From Mesorhizobium sp. CU3 (lineage in GTDB: Bacteria; Pseudomonadota; Alphaproteobacteria; Rhizobiales; Rhizobiaceae), in the NCBI RefSeq assembly GCF_006442965.1, contig NZ_VFWX01000006.1, positions 186,001 through 250,000 of the forward strand: a stretch of 64,000 bases of DNA, in the 5' to 3' direction. Made by a program: the position numbers and the translations under genes. This document shows positions 26,112-35,009 of the stretch, piece by piece. The notes beneath the pieces were generated by a model that worked only from the letters and a program-made list of their open reading frames with translations, was not told where the DNA came from and did not search any database. How positions within the stretch are numbered: the first letter of the stretch is position 1; each line of letters opens with the position of its first letter.

Positions 26112-26188
26112 CAGTGGCGGAGCGATCATCGGAGCGGGCTACCGAAGCCGCTCCAAGGCACTGGCTTTTCATAGCAGGCACGCAACCC

Positions 26189-27619
26189 ATGCCACACAGG
26201 TCGATGGCCATAGGGATCGATATCGGCGGCACCAATCTGCGTGCCGCCCTAGTCTCGGGCTCGGGTGAAATACTCAGGCGCGTTTCCGAAAAGAGCGCTC
26301 CCGATCCGGAACTGGTGCTCGGCCGCATCGCCGAGATGGTACAGAGGCTCGATGGCCCTGACGTTGCCGCCATCGGCGTCGGCGTTCCCGGCCGCGTCGA
26401 TGCAAAGCGCCGCGCTGTGCTGTCTGGTGGCTATGTCGATCTCGCCTCGGTCGCGCTGGCGCCGCGGCTGGAGGGCATGGCCGGCAAGCCGGTCGTCGTC
26501 GACAATGACTGCAACATGGCGCTGGTCGCCGAGATGGCCCTGGGCGCCGCTGTGGGCCATGGCAATGTTGTCATGTTCACCATCGGCACCGGCATCGGCG
26601 GCGCTGTCGCCGAAGGCGGCAAGATCGTGCGCGGCTCGGCCACGGCCGGGCAGCTCGGCCATATCGGCGTCGACCCCGACGGCGAGCCCTGCAAATGCGG
26701 CCGGCGCGGCTGCGTCGAGACAGTGAGTTCCGGCACTGCGCTCGGCCGTCACATCGCCCGCGCCGGCCTCGGCGCCGACATCACCGTCGAGCAGTTGCTT
26801 GTCCGCGCTGCTGCCGGCGATGCGGTGGCGGAGCGCATACTCGACGCCTGGGCAAAACCCCTGCGCTCTGCCATCGACACGGCGGTCGCCATGTTCAGCC
26901 CCGACCTTGTGCTGCTCGGCGGCGGGCTCGGCGAGGCCGCCCACAAGGCGCTTGGCCGGGCGCCCGCGCTGGCGCCCTGGTATCAGGCCCCGGTGCAGGC
27001 GGCACGGCTTGGCGACGATGCCGGCGTCATCGGTTCCGGCCTCCAGGCGCTCGCCGCCGGAACCGCATCGCCCAGGCCGGCCGGCGCCCGGCGCGCCGTG
27101 CTGGTCAACGGCATTCCCGCCTCGGGCAAAAGCACTGTATCGCGCGGCATCGTCGAGCGCATGGGCTGGCCGCTGCTAGCGCTCGACACCGTGAAGAACC
27201 CGTTCCTTGCGGTGCTCGACGGGGTCGATCGCGAGTTCAACCGCAGGCTCGGCCGCGCCAGCTACGCCGCCATCTGGTCGATCGTCGGCGAGGCCCCGGC
27301 GGGCGCCACTTTCGTCGTCGACGCCTGGTTCGGTTTCCAGCCGCGCGAGCTGCTCGAAGAGCACCTCGCGCGCGCCGGCGTCGGCCAGACCGCCGAGATC
27401 TGGTGCCACGCGCCGGGCGAGGTGCTGGCCGAACGCTACCGCGCCCGCCTCGACCAGCGCCTGCCGGGACACCCGGGCGCGGCCTACATCCCCGAGCTGA
27501 TCGAGCTCGCCAAACGCGCCGAGCCGCTCAGGCGCGGCCCGCTGTTCGACGTCGATACGACGAAGCCGATCGATTTCGACGCCATCAGCCAATGGCTGCG
27601 TGAAGTGATGCACGGCTAA
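26189..27619 (+). CDS. ROK-family sugar kinase fused to a C-terminal P-loop kinase
   Basis: Fusion protein of 476 aa. The N-terminal ROK kinase (about residues 5-300) has the phosphate-binding AIGIDIGGTNLRAAL, a catalytic-loop aspartate in VDNDCNMAL, and a zinc motif GHIGVDPDGEPCKCGRRGC with one His and three Cys. The C-terminal domain (about 315-475) is an AAA_33/shikimate-kinase-like P-loop kinase with Walker A NGIPASGKST. The two sites could phosphorylate a sugar twice before the adjacent LacD-type aldolase. ATG 26189 is chosen; 26204 begins directly at the ROK motif and is an alternative. Sequence further upstream belongs to the palindrome, not the protein. Confidence 0.85.
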   Translation: MPHRSMAIGIDIGGTNLRAALVSGSGEILRRVSEKSAPDPELVLGRIAEMVQRLDGPDVAAIGVGVPGRVDAKRRAVLSGGYVDLASVALAPRLEGMAGKPVVVDNDCNMALVAEMALGAAVGHGNVVMFTIGTGIGGAVAEGGKIVRGSATAGQLGHIGVDPDGEPCKCGRRGCVETVSSGTALGRHIARAGLGADITVEQLLVRAAAGDAVAERILDAWAKPLRSAIDTAVAMFSPDLVLLGGGLGEAAHKALGRAPALAPWYQAPVQAARLGDDAGVIGSGLQALAAGTASPRPAGARRAVLVNGIPASGKSTVSRGIVERMGWPLLALDTVKNPFLAVLDGVDREFNRRLGRASYAAIWSIVGEAPAGATFVVDAWFGFQPRELLEEHLARAGVGQTAEIWCHAPGEVLAERYRARLDQRLPGHPGAAYIPELIELAKRAEPLRRGPLFDVDTTKPIDFDAISQWLREVMHG

Positions 27620-27702
27620 CGCTCGCGGTCCGTGAAACTGTCATCGCTTGGCAGCAATCCCCGTCATGGTCTAGCCTGACGCCCAGCCACCGGGAGAACG
27701 CG

Positions 27703-28503
27703 ATGACGTCGATTTTCACCGTGCATGCAGCCTCTGGCTACGAGCAGTTGATGGGACGCTGGAGCCGCAGGCTTGCGCCCAAATTCATCGACTTCGCCGG
27801 CCTGGCCGGCGGCGAAAAAATCCTCGATGTTGGCTGTGGCACCGGCAGCCTGACCTTCGAGCTGGCGAGGTCCGCCGATCTGGCCGAGATCCAGGCCATC
27901 GACTTTTCGCCGGTCTTCGTCGCCGCGGCGAATGAGAAGAACAGCGATCCGCGCATCACCTTCAACCAAGCCGACGCCACCGCGCTTCCCTTTGCCGACA
28001 AAGCATTCGACCGCGCCCTTGCTCTGCTGGTGCTGCACTTCGTGCCGGAGACCGGCAAGGCGGTGGCCGAGATGCGCCGCGTGGTGAAGCCGGGCGGCGT
28101 GGTCGCGGCCGTGGTGTGGGACCATTATGGCGGCATGCCGGGCATGCGCATGATGATCGACACGGTCGCCGCGCTTAGCGAAAGCGGCCGCCAGATGCGC
28201 AGCCGCTACTGCTTCCAGCCGATGATGCAGCCCGGCGAGATGAAGCGGACCTTTGTCGAGCAAGGCCTTGCCGACGTCACCGAGGCCGAGCTGATGGTCC
28301 GGATGGACTACGACAACTTCGACGACTACTGGGCGCCGATCGCCGCCGGCGAGGGGCCGCTTGGCAAATACATGACCACTTTGGACGCCGCCGAACAGGC
28401 GCGTGTCGGAGCCGCCGTTCGCGACGCTTACCAAGCCGGCCAGTCCGATGGGCCACGCTCGTTCGCAAACGTCGCCTGGGCTTGCCGGGGAATCGTGCCC
28501 TGA
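27703..28503 (+). CDS. Class I SAM-dependent methyltransferase
   Basis: Cytoplasmic protein of 266 aa with the class I methyltransferase fold. The SAM site is ILDVGCGTGSLTFELA (about residues 40-55), then IDFSPVFVAAA, ADATALPFADKAFDRALALLVLHFVPE and the MRRVVKPGGVVAAVVWD motif of UbiE/Methyltransf_11 proteins. An ATG at 27703 follows CCGGGAGAACGCG. It stands alone, convergent with the minus-strand operon ending 4 bp away at 28507. The methyl acceptor is unknown. Confidence 0.88.
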   Translation: MTSIFTVHAASGYEQLMGRWSRRLAPKFIDFAGLAGGEKILDVGCGTGSLTFELARSADLAEIQAIDFSPVFVAAANEKNSDPRITFNQADATALPFADKAFDRALALLVLHFVPETGKAVAEMRRVVKPGGVVAAVVWDHYGGMPGMRMMIDTVAALSESGRQMRSRYCFQPMMQPGEMKRTFVEQGLADVTEAELMVRMDYDNFDDYWAPIAAGEGPLGKYMTTLDAAEQARVGAAVRDAYQAGQSDGPRSFANVAWACRGIVP

Positions 28504-28506
28504 TCC

Positions 28507-28818
28507 TCAGCGTGATCGCAGCTGCGCCCGCACCGCATCGCGAAAGCTGCGGAAATTCGGATAACCGAGAGCCGCCAGCAGCCGGATCAGCGTGGTGGTG
28601 GGCAGGCCGACGGTCTCGGCCATCCCGGCCGCCGTCATGAAGGCGGCGTCGGCCCATCGCGTCCGCAGGAATTCGCCGAGCGCCGGATGCTTTCCGATCA
28701 GCTTCGGCTCGCAGGCAAGTGCCGCGACCAGTTGCGGCGGCGGCATCGGCTTTCCGGCGCGTGCCGGCGACGATCTGCGGTAAGCCCGCTCGAGCGCGAG
28801 CCAATCGGCATCTGCCAT
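28507..28818 (-). CDS. HTH-only MurR/RpiR-like protein (no SIS domain)
   Basis: Protein of 103 aa whose C-terminal half (FMTAAGMAETVGLPTTTLIRLLAALGYPNFRSFRDAVRAQLRSR) matches the helix-turn-helix end of RpiR regulators. The sugar-sensing SIS domain is absent and the gene stops immediately after the HTH. It is the last gene of the eight-gene minus-strand operon, 14 bp after the epimerase gene. It may bind DNA constitutively, need a partner, or be a degenerate regulator. There is no sign of a frameshift continuation, because the convergent methyltransferase gene begins at once. Confidence 0.75.
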   Translation of the reverse strand: MADADWLALERAYRRSSPARAGKPMPPPQLVAALACEPKLIGKHPALGEFLRTRWADAAFMTAAGMAETVGLPTTTLIRLLAALGYPNFRSFRDAVRAQLRSR

Positions 28819-28832
28819 GGGCCGCCTCTGCC

Positions 28833-29771
28833 TTAAGCCAGATTGATGGCGACGTTGCGCAGCAGCGCCACGGATTTGCGCATGCCTTCCGTCGGCGAAA
28901 GCATCATGTCCTCGTGCTCGATCGAAAGCACGTCGTCATAGCCGGCTTGCTTCAGCGCCGTGCAGAACTGCCGCCACCAGGTCTCGCCGTGACCGTAGCC
29001 CAGCGTGATGTAGTTCCAGGCCCTTTCTGCATAATGGTTTGGCGGACGCGCATCGAGCACGCCGTCGATGCCGGCAGGCACCGGCTCGACGCGCGTATCC
29101 TTGGCGTGGACATAGTAGATAGCGGAACCGAGTTTGCGCACCGCGGCGATCGGGTCGGCGCCCATCCATATCGGGTGGCTCGGATCGTAATTGGCGCCGA
29201 CCGTCTCGCCGACGGCCTCGCGCAGCCGAAACAGCGTCTGGACATTGTAGACGGCCTGATGGCCATGCAGTTCCAGGCAGAGTTTTTCGATGCCGAGATT
29301 GTTCGAGAACTTCACCAGATCGCGCCAGTAGGGGATGATGCAGTCGTCCCACTGATAGCGCTGGATGTCGGCGCATTCGGGCGGCCAGTCGGTGATGATC
29401 CAGTTGGGGTTGGCGTCGCCCGGGCCGCCGGGCAGGCCGGACATCATCACCACGCGGTCGATGCCCATCAGGCTCGCCAGCCGGATCGTGTCCTCGGTCA
29501 CCTGGCGGTGTTTTTTGCCTTGCGGCCCCGGATGCAGCGGATTGCCCGAGCAGTTGAGCGCCGCGATCGTCAGCCCATGGTCGCGGACCTTGGCGACGAA
29601 TTCGGCGCGGGTCGCCGCACTCTCCAGCATGGCCGCCAGGTCGATATGCGGCGCCGACGACCAGTTGCCGCAGGCGAATTCCAGCGTCTCCAGCCCGAGC
29701 TCGGCCGAGGCGCGCAGCATCTCGTCGAAGGACAGGTTGCCCAGGCTGTCGGTGATCATGCCGATCTTCAT
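28833..29771 (-). CDS. Sugar phosphate isomerase/epimerase, xylose-isomerase-like TIM barrel
   Basis: TIM-barrel protein of 312 aa (AP_endonuc_2 fold). Its likely metal ligands are spread over conserved strands: ALNCSGNPLHPG, CLELHGHQAVYN, GANYDPSHPIWMG, YYVHAKDTRVE and the late LSIEHEDMM. Relatives act as keto-sugar epimerases or in inositol catabolism (IolH/IolI-like). It lies 30 bp after the dehydrogenase gene in the same operon, consistent with isomerising the keto-inositol product. The exact reaction is not determined. Confidence 0.88.
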   Translation of the reverse strand: MKIGMITDSLGNLSFDEMLRASAELGLETLEFACGNWSSAPHIDLAAMLESAATRAEFVAKVRDHGLTIAALNCSGNPLHPGPQGKKHRQVTEDTIRLASLMGIDRVVMMSGLPGGPGDANPNWIITDWPPECADIQRYQWDDCIIPYWRDLVKFSNNLGIEKLCLELHGHQAVYNVQTLFRLREAVGETVGANYDPSHPIWMGADPIAAVRKLGSAIYYVHAKDTRVEPVPAGIDGVLDARPPNHYAERAWNYITLGYGHGETWWRQFCTALKQAGYDDVLSIEHEDMMLSPTEGMRKSVALLRNVAINLA

Positions 29772-29801
29772 CTCGGAACTCCCAATTGACGCCGGATCCG
29801 C

Positions 29802-30794
29802 TCAGAGCTTCACAGGCTCGAACCTGCCGGATTTGGCGGAGGCGAGTGCCGCCTCGCAAAGGATCATCGCCTTGCGGCCATCGCTGGCGGTGACGGCCGG
29901 CTTGCTGCCGGTCTCCACGCAGGTGATGAAATGATCGATCTCGGCGGCGTAGGATTCCGCGTAGCGTTCGACGAAGAAGTAGTAGGGCTTGTCGCGCGAG
30001 ATGCCCTTGCCGCCATACATCTCCACCGAGGTCGGCAGCCGGTTGCCGGCCTGCAGCATGCCGTCGGCGCCATGCACCTCGATGCGCTGGTCATAGCCAT
30101 AGGCGGCCCTGACGCTGTTGTTGATGTGGCACTGCCGGCCCGACGCCGTGCGCAGGATGAACATCGCGGTGTCGTAGTCGCCGAGCTTCTTGTACTGCGG
30201 CGCCACCAGCGAAGAGCCGGTCGCGAAGAGCTCGACCGGCTCTTCGCCCAGCATGTTCCGCGCCATGTCGAAGTCGTGGATGGTCATCTCGCGAAAAACG
30301 CCGCCGCCTCCGGCCAGCGCTTCCTCGGTTTCGGGCTCGGGGTCGCGGCTGGTGATGATGACCTGCTCGACGGCGCCGATCTCGCCGGCGGTGAGACGCT
30401 CCTTCAGCGCCCGAAAACTCGGATCGAAACGGCGGTTAAAGCCGATCTGGAACGGCACGTCGGCTTTCGCGACCGCGGCCAGGCATTCGTCGGTGCGCTT
30501 GAGGTCGAGATCGATCGGCTTCTCGCAGAAGATCGCCTTGCCTTTGGCCGCCGCGGCCATGGCGAGCTCGGCATGGGTGCGCGTCGCCGAGGCGATGAAC
30601 ACCATCTTCACCGCCGGATCGTTCATCACCGTTTCGGTGTCGGCGATCTCGGCGCCGGTCACAGCCGCGACCTTTTCCGCCGCCTCGCGAACAGGATCGA
30701 CGATGTAGCGCAGCCTCACCTTTGGATGCCGCGCCAGATTGCCAGCATGCACGCGGCCGATCAGCCCCACCCCGAACAGACAAACATCCATCAT
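29802..30794 (-). CDS. Inositol 2-dehydrogenase-like Gfo/Idh/MocA oxidoreductase
   Basis: NAD-dependent dehydrogenase of 330 aa. The Rossmann site GVGLIGRVHAGNL (about residues 8-20), FCEKPIDLD with the family EKP motif (Lys near residue 94), GFNRRFDPSF, and MTIHDFDMARNMLGEEPVE with the conserved D-x-x-x-H-like segment of inositol dehydrogenases are visible. It resembles IolG/IdhA and also MocA. It lies 60 bp after a permease gene in the MocC-like operon. It probably oxidises the imported inositol-type substrate to an inosose. Confidence 0.9.
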   Translation of the reverse strand: MMDVCLFGVGLIGRVHAGNLARHPKVRLRYIVDPVREAAEKVAAVTGAEIADTETVMNDPAVKMVFIASATRTHAELAMAAAAKGKAIFCEKPIDLDLKRTDECLAAVAKADVPFQIGFNRRFDPSFRALKERLTAGEIGAVEQVIITSRDPEPETEEALAGGGGVFREMTIHDFDMARNMLGEEPVELFATGSSLVAPQYKKLGDYDTAMFILRTASGRQCHINNSVRAAYGYDQRIEVHGADGMLQAGNRLPTSVEMYGGKGISRDKPYYFFVERYAESYAAEIDHFITCVETGSKPAVTASDGRKAMILCEAALASAKSGRFEPVKL

Positions 30795-30854
30795 GCGTTC
30801 GACTTTCCTGTCGGGCCGTCCGCGACGGCCAGTTTCAACATGCCCGGCCGGCAG

Positions 30855-31673
30855 TCACTTCACGGCGCCCATGGTGAGCCCGCGCACCAGATGCCGCTGC
30901 ACAAGCAGTGCGAAGAACACGATCGGCAGCGCGCCGATGACGCCGGCCGCCGACATCGAGGCCCAGTCGGTGTCGATGCGGCCGATCAGCGTCGCGGTGC
31001 CGCGCGGCATGGTCATCGCCCGCGGCGTCGCCGTCAGCGCCAGCGCGAAGAGGAATTCGTTGAAGGTGACCAGCACCGCGAAGATGGCGGTGGCCGCCAG
31101 TCCAGGTGCTGCCAGCGGCAGCGTGATTCGGCGGAAGGCGCCGAAGCGCGAATCGCCGTCGACCATCGCTGCCTCCTCGAGATCGACCGGGATCTCGCGG
31201 AAGAAGCTCTCCATCATCCAGACGCAGAAGGTGATGTTGAAGGCAGTGTAGGTGGCAATCAGCCCGAGCCAGGAGTCGAGCAGGCCGAGGCTGAGCATCA
31301 GGAGGTAGACCGGGATCAGGATGACCACCGGCGGGATGATGCGCAGCGTCAAGAGGAACAGGCCGACCTTGCGCTCCATGCCGAAAGGCAGGCGGAACCT
31401 GGCGATCGCATAGGCGCCCATCGCGCCGACGATGAGCGCGATGGCGACCGAGAAGAAGGTCACTACCAGCGAATTCGTCAAATAGGAGCCGAACTGCTTT
31501 TCGGTGAACAGCCGCACATAATTGTCGAGCGTCGGCACATGCGGATAGAGCGTGCCTTCCTGGGTGATCTCGCGGTTGGACTTGAGCGACGTCGAGACCA
31601 GCCAGTAGATCGGCAACAGCACGACGGCCAGGATGAAAATGGTGGTGAGGATGCGCGCCAGACGGGTGCTCAT
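30855..31673 (-). CDS. Carbohydrate ABC transporter permease (MalG/UgpE type)
   Basis: Inner-membrane permease of 272 aa with six predicted helices. It has the MalG-type coupling motif EEAAMVDGDSRFGAFRRITLPLAAPGLAATAIF. The ATG at 31673 overlaps the previous permease stop as ATGA and gives a normal N-terminus MSTRLARILTTIFILAVVLLPIYWLVSTSLK; a longer upstream frame is only read-through of overlapping sequence. It pairs with the MalF-type permease at 31670-32575. Confidence 0.92.
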   Translation of the reverse strand: MSTRLARILTTIFILAVVLLPIYWLVSTSLKSNREITQEGTLYPHVPTLDNYVRLFTEKQFGSYLTNSLVVTFFSVAIALIVGAMGAYAIARFRLPFGMERKVGLFLLTLRIIPPVVILIPVYLLMLSLGLLDSWLGLIATYTAFNITFCVWMMESFFREIPVDLEEAAMVDGDSRFGAFRRITLPLAAPGLAATAIFAVLVTFNEFLFALALTATPRAMTMPRGTATLIGRIDTDWASMSAAGVIGALPIVFFALLVQRHLVRGLTMGAVK

Positions 31674-32575
31674 GACGCATCGACCCTGCGCAAGAGCCTG
31701 ATGGCGCTGAAGGCGAGCGCAAGCACGACGAGGCCGATCGTCACGAACAGCGCCGCCGCGTATCCGGTCTGCTGGAATTTGAACGCGGTGTCGTAGCCGT
31801 AGATGGAGATCAGCCTCGTCGCCTCGCCCGGCCCGCCACGGGTCAAGACGAAAACCTGGTCGAAAGTGCCGAAGGCGTCGATGGTGCGGAGCACGATGGC
31901 GACAGCCAGAACCGGCCGCATCATCGGGAAGGTGAGGTCGGCGAAGACGCGCCAGGCGCCGGCGCCGTCGACGCGCGCCGCCTCGAAGGGCTCGTGCGGC
32001 AGCGATTGCAGACCGGCGAGCAGGATCAGGAACATCAGCGGTGTCCATTCCCACACGTCGAGCACGACAAGCCCGATGAAGGCCTTGAGCGGACTGCCGA
32101 GGATCTGCACCGCGCCGCCGCCCATCGCCTCCGACAGCGCCGTCAGCATGCCGGCGTCACTGGCATAGATCAGGCGAAAGACGATGGCGACGACCACCGG
32201 CGTGATCACCATCGGGATGATCAGCACCGTCCTGAGCAGGCGGATGCCGCGGAACTCATGCAGGCAGAAAAGCGCCAGCGCGAAGCCGAGCACCGCCTCG
32301 AGCGACACCGACAGCGCGACGAACTTCACCGTCACCCAGAGCGAGTTCAGGAACTGCGCGTCGCTCCACAGGCGCACATAGTTCTGCAGGCCGACATCGG
32401 CGACCGGTGAGCCGTAGCGGTAGGCCTTTGCGCTCGCGCGCAGCCCGTCCCAAAGCGGATAGACCAGCACGCCGAGCACGATCATCAGGCCCGGCGCCAG
32501 CATGAGATAGGGGAGGGCGAGGTCGAGCCCCGCCCCCTGCAGGCGATGTTTGCGCGCCTGCGTTTCCCCTTGCAT
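31670..32575 (-). CDS. Carbohydrate ABC transporter permease (MalF/UgpA type)
   Basis: Inner-membrane permease of 301 aa with six predicted helices. The coupling loop FEAARVDGAGAWRVFADLTFPMMRPVLAVAIVLRTIDAFGTFDQVFVLTRGGPGEAT is typical of MalF-like sugar permeases. The ATG at 32575 shares a base with the binding-protein stop (TGATG), indicating translational coupling. It forms the channel with the MalG-type partner that follows. Confidence 0.92.
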   Translation of the reverse strand: MQGETQARKHRLQGAGLDLALPYLMLAPGLMIVLGVLVYPLWDGLRASAKAYRYGSPVADVGLQNYVRLWSDAQFLNSLWVTVKFVALSVSLEAVLGFALALFCLHEFRGIRLLRTVLIIPMVITPVVVAIVFRLIYASDAGMLTALSEAMGGGAVQILGSPLKAFIGLVVLDVWEWTPLMFLILLAGLQSLPHEPFEAARVDGAGAWRVFADLTFPMMRPVLAVAIVLRTIDAFGTFDQVFVLTRGGPGEATRLISIYGYDTAFKFQQTGYAAALFVTIGLVVLALAFSAIRLLRRVDAS

Positions 32576-33888
32576 CAGTAGTAGCCGGCCGTGGTCAGAT
32601 AATCCTTGACCTGCTTGGCGGCCGTGTCGAGCGCAGCGCCGCCACCGGAGCCGGCCTGCAGCGCCTTGTTGAGCTCGATGCCGAGCAGTTCCTCGACCTT
32701 CGCCCAGTCCGGCGTGCGCGGCCTGGGCAGCGCGCCGGCGTCGAGCTGCTGCAGCGCGACCGGGATCAGCCGGTTGCCCGGCTTGGCGATGCCGAAGGCG
32801 CTGCGCTTGACCGGAATGGAGCCCGCTTCCGAAAGCTTCGCCTGGGTTTCGGCGCTGACATACCATTTCAGGAACTCGATCGAGTTCGCCTTGTTGGGCG
32901 CCGATTTCGGCACGCCGGCGATGAAGATACCCATCTGTGCGATCGCCTTCTCCTGTTTCGGCACGACGCCGAAATCGAGCTTGCCCGCCACCTTGGTCTG
33001 CGCCGGGTCGTCGGCCTTCAGCGCGTTGCCCGAATACTGGATGATGGCGCCGGCTTCGCCGCCGAGGATCGCCGCGCCCTCCTGGTCGGAATCGAACTCG
33101 ACCACCCCGCTCGGCGCGTTCTGCTTCATCGTGCCGACGAAGAAGTCGGCCGAAGCCTTGCCCTCGGCCGAATTGAAGATCGGGTTCCACTTGTCGTCGA
33201 AGAACGAGCCGCCGAACGACAGGAAGATCGGATACCAGCTGGTGACGATCGGGTTGCCGGAGACGCCGCGGAAGACGACCGGATACTTGATCTTGCCGGC
33301 CGCGACGCCTTCCTTGCCCTTGGCGATCACCTCGTCCCAGGTCTTGGGCGCGCCGCCGGTGAAGACGTCGTTGCGATAGGTGAGCGTCTGCAAATCGCCG
33401 ACGAAGGGCACGCAGATCAGCGTCGGCTTGGCGTTTTCGAAACCCTTGACGCGCGGCCCCTGCTGCGGCGGCCAGTAGCCCATGTCGATCATCGAGCCGA
33501 TCCAGTCCTTGTCGGCCCCATCGATGCCGCCGGCGCCGAGGTCTTCCAGCACGTTGGCGGCGCCGAACTGCGGCACCCACGGGTCGTCGAGCAGATAGAG
33601 GTCGTACTGGCCGGCGCCGCTATGGGCGTCGGCGAACCACTTCTCCAGCGTCACGCCATATTCGTCTTCGAGGAACTCGATGTCGAAGCCCTGCTCCTTG
33701 GCCAGCGGGATGATCTTTTCCTTGAACGGCGTCAGGCCGCCATCGGCGAAGGCGCCGATGATGACCTTTTTGCCGGCTGCCCTGGCCGGCAGCGGCAGGC
33801 CGAGCGTGGTCAGGGCCGTGGTAGCCAAGGCCAGCACCAGCCCGCCTTTGATGACGGAGCGGCGAGTAAGTCTGCTGGAATGCATCAT
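32575..33888 (-). CDS. Carbohydrate ABC transporter, extracellular binding protein (UgpB type)
   Basis: Periplasmic binding protein of 437 aa (SBP_bac_1 family). The N-terminus contains a twin arginine followed by a hydrophobic run and an ARA cleavage site (RLTRRSVIKGG...LPLPARA), so Tat export is possible. The body has QYDLYLLDDPWVPQFG and GEAGAIIQYSGNALK, typical of maltose/polyol binding proteins. It overlaps the MalK-type gene by 4 bp and the permease by 1 bp. The ligand is probably an inositol derivative given its operon partners. Confidence 0.9.
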   Translation of the reverse strand: MMHSSRLTRRSVIKGGLVLALATTALTTLGLPLPARAAGKKVIIGAFADGGLTPFKEKIIPLAKEQGFDIEFLEDEYGVTLEKWFADAHSGAGQYDLYLLDDPWVPQFGAANVLEDLGAGGIDGADKDWIGSMIDMGYWPPQQGPRVKGFENAKPTLICVPFVGDLQTLTYRNDVFTGGAPKTWDEVIAKGKEGVAAGKIKYPVVFRGVSGNPIVTSWYPIFLSFGGSFFDDKWNPIFNSAEGKASADFFVGTMKQNAPSGVVEFDSDQEGAAILGGEAGAIIQYSGNALKADDPAQTKVAGKLDFGVVPKQEKAIAQMGIFIAGVPKSAPNKANSIEFLKWYVSAETQAKLSEAGSIPVKRSAFGIAKPGNRLIPVALQQLDAGALPRPRTPDWAKVEELLGIELNKALQAGSGGGAALDTAAKQVKDYLTTAGYY

Positions 33889-34982
33889 GTCACTCTCCCA
33901 TTGTTGTTGACCCTATGGACGGCGGTGAGGCCGGCCGAATTGAAGAAACAGGCGTTCGCCGGGTCGAAGGCGACGCCGATGCTTTCACCCACCACACCCC
34001 GGAAATCGCGCCCGGCGCGCACCTGGACGTTGCCGCCCTCCAGCCGGACATTGACCAGCGTCTCGTTGCCCATCGGCTCGACGACGTAGATTTCGCCGGG
34101 CAGCGCGCCCGGCGCGTCGGATGGGGCAACGCTGCAATCCTCGGGTCTCAGCCCGATCTCGACGATCTCGGCCAGCCGGCATGCGGTGACCCGCGTCCGC
34201 TCCAGCGGGACGAGTTTGCCGCCCGCCATCACGCCTTGCTCGGCAAGCGCGGCCGGCAGGATGTTCATCGGCGGATTGCCGACGAAGGTCGCGACGAAGC
34301 GGTTGGCCGGGCGGTCGTAGATCTCGATCGGCGGCGCCATCTGCTGCAATTCGCCGCCATGCATGACGGCGACGAGATCGGCCATGGTCAGCGCCTCGAC
34401 CTGGTCATGCGTGACATAGATGGTGGTGGCGCTGAGCCGCTGGCAGAGCCGCTTGATCTCGCCGCGCATGGTGAGCCTGAGCCGCGCATCGAGATTGGAG
34501 AGCGGCTCGTCCATCAGGAAGGCCGCCGGGTCGCGCACGATGGCGCGCGCCAACGCGACGCGCTGCCGCTGGCCGCCGGACAACTGGCGCGGCCGGCGGT
34601 CGAGCAAATGGCCGATCTCGAGGATGGCCGCGACCTCGTCGATCTTGGCCTTGCGCGCGGCATCCGCCATGCCGCGGATCCACAGCGGATAGCCGATATT
34701 GTCGCCCACCGTCATCTGCGGATAGAGCGCGTAGCTCTGGAACACCATGGCGATGTCGCGGTCGCGCGGCTGCAGCCGTGTCACGTCGCGCTCGCCGATG
34801 AAGACCTTGCCGGATGTCGGCATGTCGAGCCCGGCCAGGATGCGCAGCGCCGTCGTCTTGCCGCAGCCCGACGGCCCGAGCAAGGCGAGGAACTTGTGGT
34901 CCGGCACGGCAAGGTCGAGCGATCGCAGCACGTTGAGCGCGCCGAAATTCTTGACCACGCTTCTGTACAGGACCGAACTCAT
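33885..34982 (-). CDS. Carbohydrate ABC transporter ATP-binding protein (UgpC/MalK type)
   Basis: ATPase of 365 aa. The ABC domain has Walker [10 protein letters not shown], signature LSGGQRQR and Walker [14 protein letters not shown]-terminal TOBE/OB-type regulatory domain (about residues 240-360) is typical of MalK/UgpC proteins. It is placed unusually first among the transporter genes, directly after the MocC/IolE-like gene (27-bp gap), and overlaps the binding-protein start by 4 bp. It is part of the moc-like operon. Confidence 0.93.
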   Translation of the reverse strand: MSSVLYRSVVKNFGALNVLRSLDLAVPDHKFLALLGPSGCGKTTALRILAGLDMPTSGKVFIGERDVTRLQPRDRDIAMVFQSYALYPQMTVGDNIGYPLWIRGMADAARKAKIDEVAAILEIGHLLDRRPRQLSGGQRQRVALARAIVRDPAAFLMDEPLSNLDARLRLTMRGEIKRLCQRLSATTIYVTHDQVEALTMADLVAVMHGGELQQMAPPIEIYDRPANRFVATFVGNPPMNILPAALAEQGVMAGGKLVPLERTRVTACRLAEIVEIGLRPEDCSVAPSDAPGALPGEIYVVEPMGNETLVNVRLEGGNVQVRAGRDFRGVVGESIGVAFDPANACFFNSAGLTAVHRVNNNGRVT

Positions 34983-35009
34983 CGCCCTCCCCGGCGCCCC
35001 ATTCTGCCT

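Noticed and set aside
26114..26188. Longer N-terminus for the ROK fusion protein
   Set aside because: The extra 25 codons run into the palindromic repeat and lack a ribosome site; the ROK motif starts naturally after 26189.
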